Assembly: GCA_024102975.1 (NCBI GenBank)
Contig: JAGFJD010000378.1
Location: forward strand, 1-53,460
DNA: 53,460 nucleotides
Direction of reading: 5' to 3'
Source of the DNA: Phaeodactylibacter sp.
GTDB lineage: Bacteria; Bacteroidota; Bacteroidia; Chitinophagales; Saprospiraceae
Each line of letters opens with the position of its first letter. Positions within the stretch are counted from its first letter, which is position 1. A program made the translations under genes and the position numbers. This document shows, one piece after another, positions 14,879-24,109 of this stretch. The notes under the pieces were generated by a model. It made no database searches, was not told the DNA's origin, and worked only from the letters and a program-made list of their open reading frames with translations.

Positions 14879-17800
14879 TCACCCCTCCACCGGCTCCTGC
14901 AACACCCGCCTTACCTTCTCATCCGTAACCACATTCCGCTTGCCCTCTTTGCTCGACAGGTAGGAATAGATGGAAGGGATGACGAAGAGCGTCAGCAAGG
15001 TAGCGAAGAGCAGCCCGCCGATCACCGCAATCCCCATGGACACCCGGCTCTCCGATCCGGCACCCAGGGCCAGCGCGATGGGCAGTACGCCGAGGATGGT
15101 CGATAAGCTTGTCATCAGGATAGGGCGGAAGCGGGCCGCCGCTGCGTCTTTGATGGCGTCCAGGCGTTCCAGCCCCTGTTCTTTGCGCTGGTTGGCGAAC
15201 TCGACGATCAGGATGCCGTTTTTGGCCACCAGCCCGATCAGCATGATGATGCCGATCTGGCTGAAGATGTTGAGCGTCTGGTCCAGGTAATAAAGAGACA
15301 ATACGGCGCCGGCCAGGGCCAGCGGCACCGTAAACATGATAATGAAGGGGTCCACAAAACTTTCGAACTGCGCAGCCAGAACCAGGTAGATCAGAATGAG
15401 CGCCAGGGCAAAGGCAAAAACGAGGCTGGAGGAACTTTCCGCAAAATCCTTGGACGGGCCGGCCAGCTCGGTGTAGAAACCGTTGCCCAGCGTTTTCCGG
15501 GCAATGGCGTCCATGGCTTCGATACCTTCACCGATGGTCTTCCCGTCGGCTAATGCCGCCGATACAGTCGCGGAGACGAAGCGGTTGAAACGGAATAAGG
15601 TTGGCGGAGTGGTTTGCTCCTGCATGGTGATGAGGTTGTCCAACTGGATCATCTTACCATCTTTGTTGCGGACGTAGAGGGACCGGACATCTACCGGTTC
15701 GTTGCGGCCCTCCCGTTTCATCTGCCCGATCACCTGATATTGTTCTCCGTTACGGATAAAGTAACCGAAGCGTTGCCCGCTGAAGCCCAGTTGCAGGGTC
15801 TGGGCAATATCGAGCACGGAAACCCCCAGGTCCTGAGCCTTCTGCCGGTCAATATTAATGCTCAGTTCCGGCTTGTTGAACTTCAGGTCCACATCTACAA
15901 AGCTGAAGGTGGGGTCCTCGCTGGCCGCTTCAACGAAACGGGGCAGCGTTTCCCGAAGCTGGTTAAAGGTAGGTGCTTGGAGGACGTACTGCACCGGCAG
16001 GCCGCTTCGGCGGTTGCCGATGCTTTGTTCCTCAGAAAGGAAGGTGACGGCGCCGGTCAGCTCGCTTACGGGGCCTCGCAGGGAATTCAGGATTTCCGAC
16101 TGGGAACGTTCCCGCTCCTCCGGGCCGCTCAGAATCATCCAGGAAAAGGCAGAGTTGACGGAGGTGGACGCGCCGAATCCCGGTGAAGTGACAGACCCCA
16201 CGCTTTCCACTTCCGGGGCATTTTCCCTTATCGTCTTTACCAGATCTAACACATAGGCGTCCATGTATTCGAAAGTAGACCCCTCCGGCGCACGGGCAAA
16301 GGCCCGAATGCGGCTGCGGTCTTCAAGTGGCGCCAGTTCGGAGGGCAGCTCCCGGCCAATGTAGTAGATCAGTGCGCCGGCACCGGCCATGATGACAAAG
16401 CCCAGCCAGCGCGCTTTCATGAAGCCATTGAGCAGATAGCGATATCCGTTGGTCAGTCCGACAAAAAACGGTTCGGTGATCCGGTAGAACCAAGGTTGCC
16501 GCTCCCTCCGCTTCAGTATCTTGGAAGACAGCATGGGGGTCAGCGTCAGGGCGACGAATGAAGAGATGATAACGGCTCCGGCGATGACCACGCCGAACTC
16601 CCGGAACAGCCGGCCGGTAAGCCCCTGCAGGAAAATAACCGGCATGAATACTGCTGCCAGGGCTACCGTCGTGGCAATAACCGCGAAGAAAATTTCCCTG
16701 GCGCCCAGAAGAGCGGCCTCCAGTGGCGCCATGCCTCCTTCTATTTTTGCATAAATATTTTCCAGCACCACGATGGCATCGTCAACCACCAGCCCGATGG
16801 CCAGCACGATGCCGAGCAGGGTCAGCACATTGATCGAAAAACCGGCAATATACATAATGAAAAAGGCACCGATAAGGGAGATGGGGATCACGATCACCGG
16901 AATGATCGTCGTTCTCCAATCACGTAAGAAGAGAAAGATGATCAGTACCACCAGGCCGAAAGCAACGTAGATGGTTTGATTCACTTCTTCGATGGAAGCC
17001 CTTATGTATTCGGTCGTATCAAAACCTATACCCAGTTTGATGTCCGCCGGCAGGTCTTTTTTGATCTGCTCCAGCCGCCGGTATACTTCGTCGGCAATTT
17101 CAATGTTGTTGGCGCCGGGCTGGGGTACGATGGCATTGCCCACCATGGGAACGCCGTCGCGGCGCAGTACAGTGCGCAGGTTCTCCGGGCCGAGTTCGGC
17201 GACGCCCACATCCCGGAAGCGGACGATTCGGCCGGCTTCTTCTTTCAGGACGAGGCTGTTAAACTCTTCGGGGGTGACCAGCCGCCCTTTGGTGCGGACT
17301 GTCAGCTCGGTGTTGGCCCCTTCGATGCTGCCCGAGGGCAGTTCGATATTTTCGCGCCGCAGGGCGTTTTGCACATCCAGGGGCGTCATGTCGTAGGCAG
17401 CCAGCTTGTCCGGGTCGATCCACAGGCGCATGGCGTAGCGTTTGGATCCCCAGATGCGGATTTCGCTGACGCCATTGATGGTCTGCAGGCGTTCTTTGAA
17501 AATATTGTCCGCAATATCGGTCAGTTCCAACAGAGAACGGCGATCACTCTGGATGTTGAGAAAGATGATGGGGTCGGAATCGGCGTCCGCTTTGGAAACA
17601 ATTGGCGGGTCAGTGTCCGGAGGCAAATTGCGGACGACCTGCGAGACTTTATCCCGGACGTCATTGGCTGCCGTTTCCAGGTTGACCTCCAGGTTGAACT
17701 CCACGGTAATGGTGCTCCTACCGTCCCGGCTTACTGAAGTGATGGACCGGATGCCGGCGATGCCATTCACCGCCTCCTCGATCGGCTCGGTGATCTGAGA

Positions 17801-17980
17801 TTCTATAATATCGGCATTAGCCCCCACATAGCTGGTGGAAACGGTGATGATCGGCGGGTCGACGCTGGGATATTCCCGAATGCCGAGGTAGGTTAGCCCG
17901 ATGATGCCGAAAAGCACGATAACGATGGACATGACCGTGGCGAGGACGGGCCGTTGGATGCTTAGGGAAGAAAGGCTCAT
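14879..17980 (-). CDS. RND efflux pump, inner-membrane transporter (HAE1/AcrB-like)
   Basis: A 1033-residue proton-driven exporter of hydrophobic or amphiphilic compounds. It opens with the family N-terminus (SIQRPVLATVMSIVIVLFGIIGL, TM1) followed by a porter domain. The TM4 proton-relay aspartates are present in LAIGLVVDDAIVVLENI. The second repeat follows (TM7 ~535-555, second porter, TM8-12, with GILIVEFANQRKEQG and FRPILMTSLSTILGVLPIALALGAG). Length and two-fold architecture are normal. It lies 12 bases downstream of the adaptor gene, so the two form an operon. No outer-membrane TolC gene is adjacent, so it probably uses one encoded elsewhere, possibly the one at 48.4-49.6 kb (inference). 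Confidence 0.95.
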   Translation of the reverse strand: MSLSSLSIQRPVLATVMSIVIVLFGIIGLTYLGIREYPSVDPPIITVSTSYVGANADIIESQITEPIEEAVNGIAGIRSITSVSRDGRSTITVEFNLEVNLETAANDVRDKVSQVVRNLPPDTDPPIVSKADADSDPIIFLNIQSDRRSLLELTDIADNIFKERLQTINGVSEIRIWGSKRYAMRLWIDPDKLAAYDMTPLDVQNALRRENIELPSGSIEGANTELTVRTKGRLVTPEEFNSLVLKEEAGRIVRFRDVGVAELGPENLRTVLRRDGVPMVGNAIVPQPGANNIEIADEVYRRLEQIKKDLPADIKLGIGFDTTEYIRASIEEVNQTIYVAFGLVVLIIFLFLRDWRTTIIPVIVIPISLIGAFFIMYIAGFSINVLTLLGIVLAIGLVVDDAIVVLENIYAKIEGGMAPLEAALLGAREIFFAVIATTVALAAVFMPVIFLQGLTGRLFREFGVVIAGAVIISSFVALTLTPMLSSKILKRRERQPWFYRITEPFFVGLTNGYRYLLNGFMKARWLGFVIMAGAGALIYYIGRELPSELAPLEDRSRIRAFARAPEGSTFEYMDAYVLDLVKTIRENAPEVESVGSVTSPGFGASTSVNSAFSWMILSGPEERERSQSEILNSLRGPVSELTGAVTFLSEEQSIGNRRSGLPVQYVLQAPTFNQLRETLPRFVEAASEDPTFSFVDVDLKFNKPELSINIDRQKAQDLGVSVLDIAQTLQLGFSGQRFGYFIRNGEQYQVIGQMKREGRNEPVDVRSLYVRNKDGKMIQLDNLITMQEQTTPPTLFRFNRFVSATVSAALADGKTIGEGIEAMDAIARKTLGNGFYTELAGPSKDFAESSSSLVFAFALALILIYLVLAAQFESFVDPFIIMFTVPLALAGAVLSLYYLDQTLNIFSQIGIIMLIGLVAKNGILIVEFANQRKEQGLERLDAIKDAAAARFRPILMTSLSTILGVLPIALALGAGSESRVSMGIAVIGGLLFATLLTLFVIPSIYSYLSSKEGKRNVVTDEKVRRVLQEPVEG

Positions 17981-17992
17981 AACCGCAGGGTT

Positions 17993-19087
17993 TTAATTCA
18001 GCTTGGAAATAGTGACGGCGGCACCGGGGCGGATTTGCAACAGGCCGGTGGTGATCACCGTATCGCCGGGCGACAGGCCTTCGGTGACCTGGATGAGCGA
18101 CTCCTGCCGCAGGCCAGTCTGCACTTCAACCTGTTCTGCTTTGCCGTTGCGGTATACGTAGACATTCTGAGCATTCAGCTCGGGGACGATAGCCTGGGTA
18201 GGCACCAGCAGCGCCTGTCCGTATTCCCGGAGGTCGACGGTGACGTTGGCAAAAGAGCCGGGCAGGATGCTCCCGTCCGGGTTTGGGGCAATGGCCTTGA
18301 GGCGCAGCGTGCGCGTTTCCGGGTCAACCTTGGGTTCCCTGGCAATGACCGTCGCCGGGTAATCCCGGTCGGAACCGTCCAGCCGGAAACTGATCCTGGT
18401 GCCTTGCCCGGCCAGGTGGCTATATTTTTCCGGGATGTTGAACTCTACCTTAATCGGGTTGGTGCTGACCAGGTTTACGATAGGCGCGCCCGGTGCCAGG
18501 TAACTGCCTTCGCTGACCAGGCGGAGGCCAAGCCTGCCGGCGAACGGAGCCCGTACTACCCGCTTTTCCAACTGGGCGTCGATGAGGGCGATCTCGGCTT
18601 CTACCTTTTTTACTTCAGCGACGGCTATTTCGTATTCCTGAAGGCTTACCCCTTCTTTTTTGTAAAGGGCTTCCAGCCGTTCCGCAATTTTCTCATTGAG
18701 GTTGCGCTGTACAGCCAGCCGCTGGCGTTCGGCCCGCAGTTCTTCGTCATCGAGTTGGATCAGGAGGTCTCCCTTGTTGGTCAATTTTCCTTCCTGAAAA
18801 TGAATTTTGGTGATCTTGCCCGGCACTTCGCTGGTGATGGCAACCTCCTCGTTTGGCGTCGTCGAACCGTTGACGGTGATCACGTCCCGTAAAGCTTCCG
18901 GGGACACCCGGACGGCTTCCACCGGCACGGCGGGCATCGCGGCCCGCGCCGGCGCGCCGGCGTCTTGTTTCTCTTCCGGCGGCTCCGGCTTTTCTTTGCT
19001 CAGAATATCTGACTGGAACAGGATGAATCCCAGAGCGACAATAGCGATCGCGATCAGGGCAATGGTTCGGGTGGCTCTTTTGGTCAT
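17993..19087 (-). CDS. RND efflux periplasmic adaptor subunit
   Basis: A 364-residue membrane-fusion protein that links the pump to the outer-membrane channel. It has an N-terminal membrane anchor (IALIAIAIVALGFILF, ~9-24) and a Pro/Glu-rich linker. The lipoyl halves are EVPGKITKIHFQEGKLTNKGDLLIQLDD and RVVRAPFAGRLGLRLVSEGSYLAPGAPIV. They are separated by a short alpha-hairpin (~110-165) and followed by beta-barrel and membrane-proximal domains (ATVIAREPKVDPETRTLRLKA, VPTQAIVPELNAQNVYV). It is first in the operon with the pump gene and is preceded by a recognisable Bacteroidota promoter. Confidence 0.95.
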   Translation of the reverse strand: MTKRATRTIALIAIAIVALGFILFQSDILSKEKPEPPEEKQDAGAPARAAMPAVPVEAVRVSPEALRDVITVNGSTTPNEEVAITSEVPGKITKIHFQEGKLTNKGDLLIQLDDEELRAERQRLAVQRNLNEKIAERLEALYKKEGVSLQEYEIAVAEVKKVEAEIALIDAQLEKRVVRAPFAGRLGLRLVSEGSYLAPGAPIVNLVSTNPIKVEFNIPEKYSHLAGQGTRISFRLDGSDRDYPATVIAREPKVDPETRTLRLKAIAPNPDGSILPGSFANVTVDLREYGQALLVPTQAIVPELNAQNVYVYRNGKAEQVEVQTGLRQESLIQVTEGLSPGDTVITTGLLQIRPGAAVTISKLN

Positions 19088-19111
19088 AAACTGTTTCTAA
19101 AGATCAATTGA

Positions 19112-19139
19112 TAAAGTTAACTCTTTTTATTTACCCAAA
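19112..19139 (-). promoter_or_regulatory. Promoter of the RND adaptor-pump operon
   Basis: Read on the minus strand: TTTG (19139-19136), 16 bases, then TAACTTTA (19119-19112), 24 bases before the start codon. The spacing and sequence fit the Bacteroidota pattern TTTG-N(16-21)-TAnnTTTG except that the final base is A. Confidence 0.5.
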
Positions 19140-19484
19140 GTTTAAGGGGAAGAGAGATAAGGAAACATTAACAAATAGCATGTCCTGCCGCAGAGGACAA
19201 TCATATATTTCTTTTTTAAAGCGTAAACACCGCCGCTTCGCATGCCAGCCCGCCGATATAGGAGCGCCTTCAGGGCGGGAGTGAACATACCATGCTTCCC
19301 AACCCTTCTATAGGTAGGTGGTTGGAAAAGTCCGGGAAAATTTGGATATGCAAAAAAAAAATTTACCCTGTTACCTGCCGATTTTAATGGAAAGCCGGCA
19401 CCCTCGCCTGCCAATGACAAAATGGAAGAAACACACACACCGTAAATAACCGATTTAATCAATTCTAAAAACTCGAAACCTCTT
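19140..19484. other. Gap of ~345 bases before the ATP-grasp gene
   Basis: No gene or strong promoter is seen. A short palindromic CGCCTTCAGGGCGGG lies near 19265. A run of A (19352-19361) and a CA tract (19429-19440) precede the gene. The ATP-grasp cluster's transcription start is therefore not located. Confidence 0.4.
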
Positions 19485-20705
19485 ATGGCAAACCGTTTTG
19501 CACTTATGGGCTGGAGCCTGCCTGTCATCGAAAGCATGCAGAAGGCCGGCCTGCCCTACGTCGTTGTTTCATTTCCCGATTTTGAAAGTTACGCCAAAGA
19601 ACACAACATTCCCTTTGTCGGTTACCGCCTCGACGAGTTCGGCAGCCATTCCAACTCGCTGGCGCTGGCCGAATTGCTTCGCCCGTATAATGTGGATGTG
19701 GCCGTCCCGTTGTTCGAAGAAACCGTGGAATGGGCCGGCGCGCTGAATTCTATTTACCGGGATGACCCCCGGGTGCTCAACCGGGCATTCCTGTTTCGCA
19801 ACAAAGCGATGATGAAGCGCAAGGCACTGCTGGGGGGGCTGCGGGTCGGCCTCTTCGAAGAAATCCACAACCACGAACAGGCCCACAAATTCCTGGACCG
19901 CCTCAATGAAGCCGAACTGCAACTGCCGGGAGAAGACGACGCCTGGTTCCACGTCAAACCCTTCTCGGCGGCCGGAACGGTAGGGCACCGATTCATCAAA
20001 TCCCGGGAAGATATCGATAAGAAAATCAAAGCAACCGATTTTCCCTGCCTGGCGGAAAGCCACCTGCAGGGTCGGGAATTTTCCTGCGAAGCTTTCGTTC
20101 ACAAAGGGAAAGTCCGTTTCCTGAATATCACGGAGTACGTAAAGCTGGGATATTCCAACTTCATTCCCGCCGGCCCGGAGCTGGAGGCCAAACGAGAATT
20201 CATCCACAAAGAAATCCAGAAGCTGGTGGACGTATTCGGCATCGAATACGGCATGATCCACCCCGAATGGTTCCTCACTCAGGAAGGCAATCTCAACTTT
20301 GGCGAAGTGGCCTGCCGCATCCCCGGCGGCCACATCCTGGAGCTGGCGTCCAAAGCCTATGACTTCGACGCTTTATTGGCCTTCGTGGTCAGCCACGACC
20401 CCAGCCTGAGCAACGAAGCGCTCGACAAGTACTTCCCTCCCAAGGGCTTTACTCCCAGGAAGTATTATGGCAACGTCATGATATTCCCCAGGGCCGGGCA
20501 GATCACCCGCCTGGAGATTCCGGAAGAACTCACGGAAGAACCGTATTACCTGGACAACAACCTGGTGGAACCCCTGGGGCCGCAGAAGATCGGCAGCCGG
20601 GAAGGCTTCGGTAATCACTTTGGGACGGTAAACTTTGCCGGCGATAATGCCGAACGTATGCGGGAACTCCTCAAACACTACGAGGATGTTCCGTTCTACG
20701 TATAA
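19485..20705 (+). CDS. ATP-grasp carboxylate-amine ligase
   Basis: A 406-residue ATP-grasp enzyme of the type that activates a carboxylate as acyl phosphate and joins it to an amine. An N-terminal Rossmann-like pre-ATP-grasp domain covers ~1-100. The ATP lid has Lys158 in HVKPFSAAGTVG. The metal-binding core follows, with HPEWFLTQEGNLNFGEVACRIPGGHI (in pieces, ~259-283) containing Glu274 and Arg278 of the E-x-x-x-R-x-x-GG pattern shared with PurT/PurK, amino-acid ligases and PylC. The substrate cannot be assigned. It is first in a same-strand run with a papain-like protein, a racemase-family protein and arg genes, so an amino acid such as ornithine is a reasonable guess (inference). Confidence 0.85.
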   Translation: MANRFALMGWSLPVIESMQKAGLPYVVVSFPDFESYAKEHNIPFVGYRLDEFGSHSNSLALAELLRPYNVDVAVPLFEETVEWAGALNSIYRDDPRVLNRAFLFRNKAMMKRKALLGGLRVGLFEEIHNHEQAHKFLDRLNEAELQLPGEDDAWFHVKPFSAAGTVGHRFIKSREDIDKKIKATDFPCLAESHLQGREFSCEAFVHKGKVRFLNITEYVKLGYSNFIPAGPELEAKREFIHKEIQKLVDVFGIEYGMIHPEWFLTQEGNLNFGEVACRIPGGHILELASKAYDFDALLAFVVSHDPSLSNEALDKYFPPKGFTPRKYYGNVMIFPRAGQITRLEIPEELTEEPYYLDNNLVEPLGPQKIGSREGFGNHFGTVNFAGDNAERMRELLKHYEDVPFYV

Positions 20706-20797
20706 ACAGGAGACAGGGTTCTAAGATTTACATGATTAACAGGACAATGGCATTTCCTAACGGAAATTTTTATTATAAAGTCAGGTGAAAACGATAT

Positions 20798-22774
20798 ATG
20801 GAATTGACCGTAAGCGAGCTGGAAAACCGGTTTCTCGAAAGCTTGTCCCTGTTCAGGGAAGCGCCCGCCTTTGGAAAGAAAGACAAAAAGAGCCGCCTGC
20901 TCAGCCAGGCCGATATGCTGAGCCGCACTCCTGAAGGCGTCGCTTTCCTTTACGAGTGTATTCCACAGGTCAATGAAGCAGGCCTGTTCAAAAACTCTCC
21001 CTGGGAAGAGCCGGAACACCTGGTGGCCTACCTGGTAGGCGGAACGCTGCTTGCCGGTTACCCGAACAGTACCATGGAGGCTTTGAGCGAAATGCGGCTG
21101 CTGGCCATCTCAGAAGGCCGTATAAGCCATTCTGCCTTTTCAGCAAGCCAGGCGCGGGATTTTCTGGAGGACATGCTGGTCGCCAATTTTGAACTGGCGT
21201 ACGAAGATTTTTCCGAAAGAGCCTGGGAGCAGTACGCCAGGGGGGAGCTGGAAAAGATTCGGCTGATTTTCAACCTGATACACGATCACGTGCCCCTGGA
21301 CAGGCTAAAGCCCAGGATTGCCGACGCCATAGAATCGCTGTCCGAACATCGCCCCATTGTCGTCACCAAGATCAAACGCATGCTGGCGGTGATCCACAAC
21401 CAGCTGGATTTGAAAAGCCCGGACAGGGATAGCGGCCGCTTGTTGAAATTTGTGAAAGCCTATTACCGGCCAACAGCAAAGGCGGAGAAATGTGGCTCGG
21501 TGGAAAGCTACCGGCGTTTTCTCGAAGATGCCGGCAAGGCAGAGGTGAAGGAAGAAGGCGAACAGGTTGGCGAACAAATGGCCCGCACCGGGTTGGTATC
21601 TGATTACCACCTCGTATTGCTGCACCATGCCGTGCGGCGTTATCCGGAACTTGTACCGGCAATCCTGCACCTCAATGCTCATGGTGTCGCGGAGTACGAA
21701 CGGCATGAGGCTTTTGTCGACCTGCTCGTCCAGGAATTCATCGTCCCGGGCAATAAGCAGGCTATCTACGGGCTGGCCCGGGTATTGCAGCGCAACCTGT
21801 TGTCCAGAAAAGTAACCTGGCATGCGTTTAACCGCCTGGTGCGGGTGGAAGTGCACCCGGAGGTGGCGGAAAACCTGCTAAAGGGCAATCTGCCGGGAGA
21901 TAAAGCCTCACCTGCTCAGTTGCTGATCGGGGGCGCACTCTGTGCGCTGGGGCAACCCCTGGGTGTCCGGCAGGGCAACAACCCGACCTGCCAGTCGGCA
22001 AGGGGGATCAGTATGTGGAGCCGGCACGCCCCGGGCAAGCTCATCAACCTGCTGATCGATGCCGCCACATCGAATACCATCGTTTTCCGGTACGAAGGCG
22101 AACTGATTGAATCGGCGGCGGTCAAAGAAGGCCTGGCCCGGCAGTTCGATTACACCCTCGACCCTGTTTCCATCGTGCTGGTTCCACACCTGGACAAAAT
22201 CTACAACGAAATGATGAAGCGGGCGGCGGCCAAACACCTGGGCGTCGACCCGCACATCTCGGTCAATCCCGCTTTTTACGGGCACTGGATACAAACGGGT
22301 TTCATCTCGGTATATAATCCGATGACCGGCCACATCGAGAAATACGAGGATTTTGTCCGCATTTTTTACGCGTCCTTCCACCCGGATTACAACGGCGGGC
22401 ACCACTTGATCTACCCGGTGCCGCTCGGAATCTTCATCACAGATACCACGGCTGCCATGCTGGGGTACCACGCCATTTCCCTGTTGCGCATCGAACTGTC
22501 TCCGGCGGGCGAGTGGCGGGCGTACTTTCTTAACCCAAACAGCGAAGGGCGGCAAAACTGGGGCCAGGGTATCGAACCTGCCGTTTCAGGCAACGGAGAA
22601 TTTCACGGAGAGTCCTCTCTTCCCGTGCATCAGTTCGTTTCCCGCGTCTACGCCTTCCATTATAATAACCTGCGCCTGGATGGCAAACTGGACGATATTC
22701 CTGAGCAAATTGTTGAGCAAGTGGAAAAATTGTCGAGGGAAAGCTGGGGCCGTAAATACCGGTGGGTCATTTGA
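20798..22774 (+). CDS. Uncharacterised protein with papain-like C-terminal half
   Basis: A 658-residue protein with no signal peptide or transmembrane helix, not matched to a named family. The N-terminal ~360 residues are predicted helical (many Leu/Glu/Arg repeats). The C-terminal half holds three motifs in the order expected of papain-like Cys-His-Asn enzymes: Cys398 in RQGNNPTCQSARGISMWS, His558 in LGYHAISLLRIEL and Asn579 in YFLNPNSEGRQNWG. The fold assignment is inference from motif order and spacing. A peptidase, amidase or acyltransferase role is possible. It lies 92 bases after the ATP-grasp gene and 102 before the racemase-family gene on the same strand. Confidence 0.8.
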   Translation: MELTVSELENRFLESLSLFREAPAFGKKDKKSRLLSQADMLSRTPEGVAFLYECIPQVNEAGLFKNSPWEEPEHLVAYLVGGTLLAGYPNSTMEALSEMRLLAISEGRISHSAFSASQARDFLEDMLVANFELAYEDFSERAWEQYARGELEKIRLIFNLIHDHVPLDRLKPRIADAIESLSEHRPIVVTKIKRMLAVIHNQLDLKSPDRDSGRLLKFVKAYYRPTAKAEKCGSVESYRRFLEDAGKAEVKEEGEQVGEQMARTGLVSDYHLVLLHHAVRRYPELVPAILHLNAHGVAEYERHEAFVDLLVQEFIVPGNKQAIYGLARVLQRNLLSRKVTWHAFNRLVRVEVHPEVAENLLKGNLPGDKASPAQLLIGGALCALGQPLGVRQGNNPTCQSARGISMWSRHAPGKLINLLIDAATSNTIVFRYEGELIESAAVKEGLARQFDYTLDPVSIVLVPHLDKIYNEMMKRAAAKHLGVDPHISVNPAFYGHWIQTGFISVYNPMTGHIEKYEDFVRIFYASFHPDYNGGHHLIYPVPLGIFITDTTAAMLGYHAISLLRIELSPAGEWRAYFLNPNSEGRQNWGQGIEPAVSGNGEFHGESSLPVHQFVSRVYAFHYNNLRLDGKLDDIPEQIVEQVEKLSRESWGRKYRWVI

Positions 22775-22876
22775 TGGAAAAGGATAAGGCTAAAAAAAAG
22801 GATATGAATTGTAGCCTGCCATTTTGGGTTCAGGCGGGAAAAGGAAAATTGTTTTTCAAATCTCATTTTAATATCA

Positions 22877-24076
22877 ATGACACAATCCAAACACTCCCAT
22901 TACGACGCCTTTGTCAGAAATGTAAGGCACTCCTCCCGTATCGAGCTCAGCCAGTCTGCTTTGACGAAGAACATCAATTTCCTGCGGAAAAAGCTGGGGC
23001 CGCATCCCCGTTATTCTGCGGTCGTCAAAGCCAATGCCTATGGCCATGGGATTCCGCAGATGGTAAAAATGCTGGAAAGGTGCGGAGTCAGCCACTTCTC
23101 GGCAGCCTCTGCCTACGAGGCCGAGGAAGTGCTGGAGCACTGTGCCGATTCCTCCGAGATTATGATTATGGGCATCCTTTACGACCAGGATATAGGATGG
23201 GCGGTCGGGCAGGGGATCGAGTTCTACGTTTTCAACTACGATCGCTTGCAGCTTGTGCTGGAAGTGGCCCAAAAACTAAAAAAGAAAGCCAAAGTACACC
23301 TGGAAGTAGAAACGGGGACTAACAGGACGGGCATGACCGAGCCCTGGTTTAAAAAATCCGTCGCCTTTCTAAAAAAACATCAGGAGCATTTCGACTTTCA
23401 GGGGCTGTGCACACACCTGGGAGGCGCGGAGTCTCGCAGTAACCAGTTCCGGGTCGATCAGCAAATAATCCGTTATAAAAATTATCTGGCGGAGCTGAAG
23501 AAGAGGAAGTATATGCCCAAGTACCGGCACATCGCCTGTTCTGCCGCCGTGCTGGCCATGCCGGAAACGCACTACGACCTCGTCAGGGTCGGGGTGGCTA
23601 CCTATGGGTTCTGGCCCAGCCCGGATATCTATTATCATCATCTCCGGGAAGCCGGAAAAGATAAGGACGCTCCGATGAACCGCATCATTTCCTGGAAAAC
23701 GGATGTGATGGACATCAAAGACGTGCCGAAAGGGGAGTTTATTGGTTACGGGACCGCTTTCCAGGCATCACACGACATGCGCGTTGCGGTAATACCGCTG
23801 GGATACAGCAACGGTTATCCGCGGGGCCAGTCCAATAACGGCTATGTGCTCATCCGGGGCCGCCGGGCGCCCATTACCGGCCTGATCAATATGAACCTCT
23901 TCATGGTCGACATCACCGACATCCCCGGCGTGGAAACAGGGGATGAAGTGGTGTTGCTGGGCAAACAAAATAACAACACCATTGCCGTCAGTTCCTTTAC
24001 GAACTACACCCAGTTGATCAACAATGAAATGCTGAGCCGCCTGCCAACGGCAATACCTCGCCGGATTGTGAAATAA
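22877..24076 (+). CDS. Alanine-racemase-family PLP enzyme
   Basis: A 399-residue fold-III PLP enzyme that interconverts L- and D-amino acids. PLP-Lys51 lies in VVKANAYGHG. The catalytic Tyr291 in FIGYGTAF, Arg237 in LVRVGVATYG and GYSNGYPR are all present. Two positions differ from well-studied Alr enzymes. The Lys that is carbamylated there is Glu143 here (VHLEVETGTNR), and the Cys/Ser-Met-Asp active-site loop reads INMNLFMVD (338-340 NMN). Such changes could alter substrate preference, or may simply be a Bacteroidota variant. It is 33 bases before argB (15 if argB starts at the GTG), so it is probably co-transcribed with ornithine-making genes. An ornithine or general amino-acid racemase is possible (inference). 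Confidence 0.85.
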   Translation: MTQSKHSHYDAFVRNVRHSSRIELSQSALTKNINFLRKKLGPHPRYSAVVKANAYGHGIPQMVKMLERCGVSHFSAASAYEAEEVLEHCADSSEIMIMGILYDQDIGWAVGQGIEFYVFNYDRLQLVLEVAQKLKKKAKVHLEVETGTNRTGMTEPWFKKSVAFLKKHQEHFDFQGLCTHLGGAESRSNQFRVDQQIIRYKNYLAELKKRKYMPKYRHIACSAAVLAMPETHYDLVRVGVATYGFWPSPDIYYHHLREAGKDKDAPMNRIISWKTDVMDIKDVPKGEFIGYGTAFQASHDMRVAVIPLGYSNGYPRGQSNNGYVLIRGRRAPITGLINMNLFMVDITDIPGVETGDEVVLLGKQNNNTIAVSSFTNYTQLINNEMLSRLPTAIPRRIVK

Positions 24077-24109
24077 TTAAACAGCATTTGCGTGAAAAAG
24101 CACCGAACT

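Noticed and set aside
19131-19139. TTACCCAAA in the RND adaptor promoter, identical to half of the TetR operator at 50271-50286
   Set aside because: Only one half-site is present (the other side reads GTTTAAGG), so cross-control of the RND pump by the efflux TetR protein is not supported.
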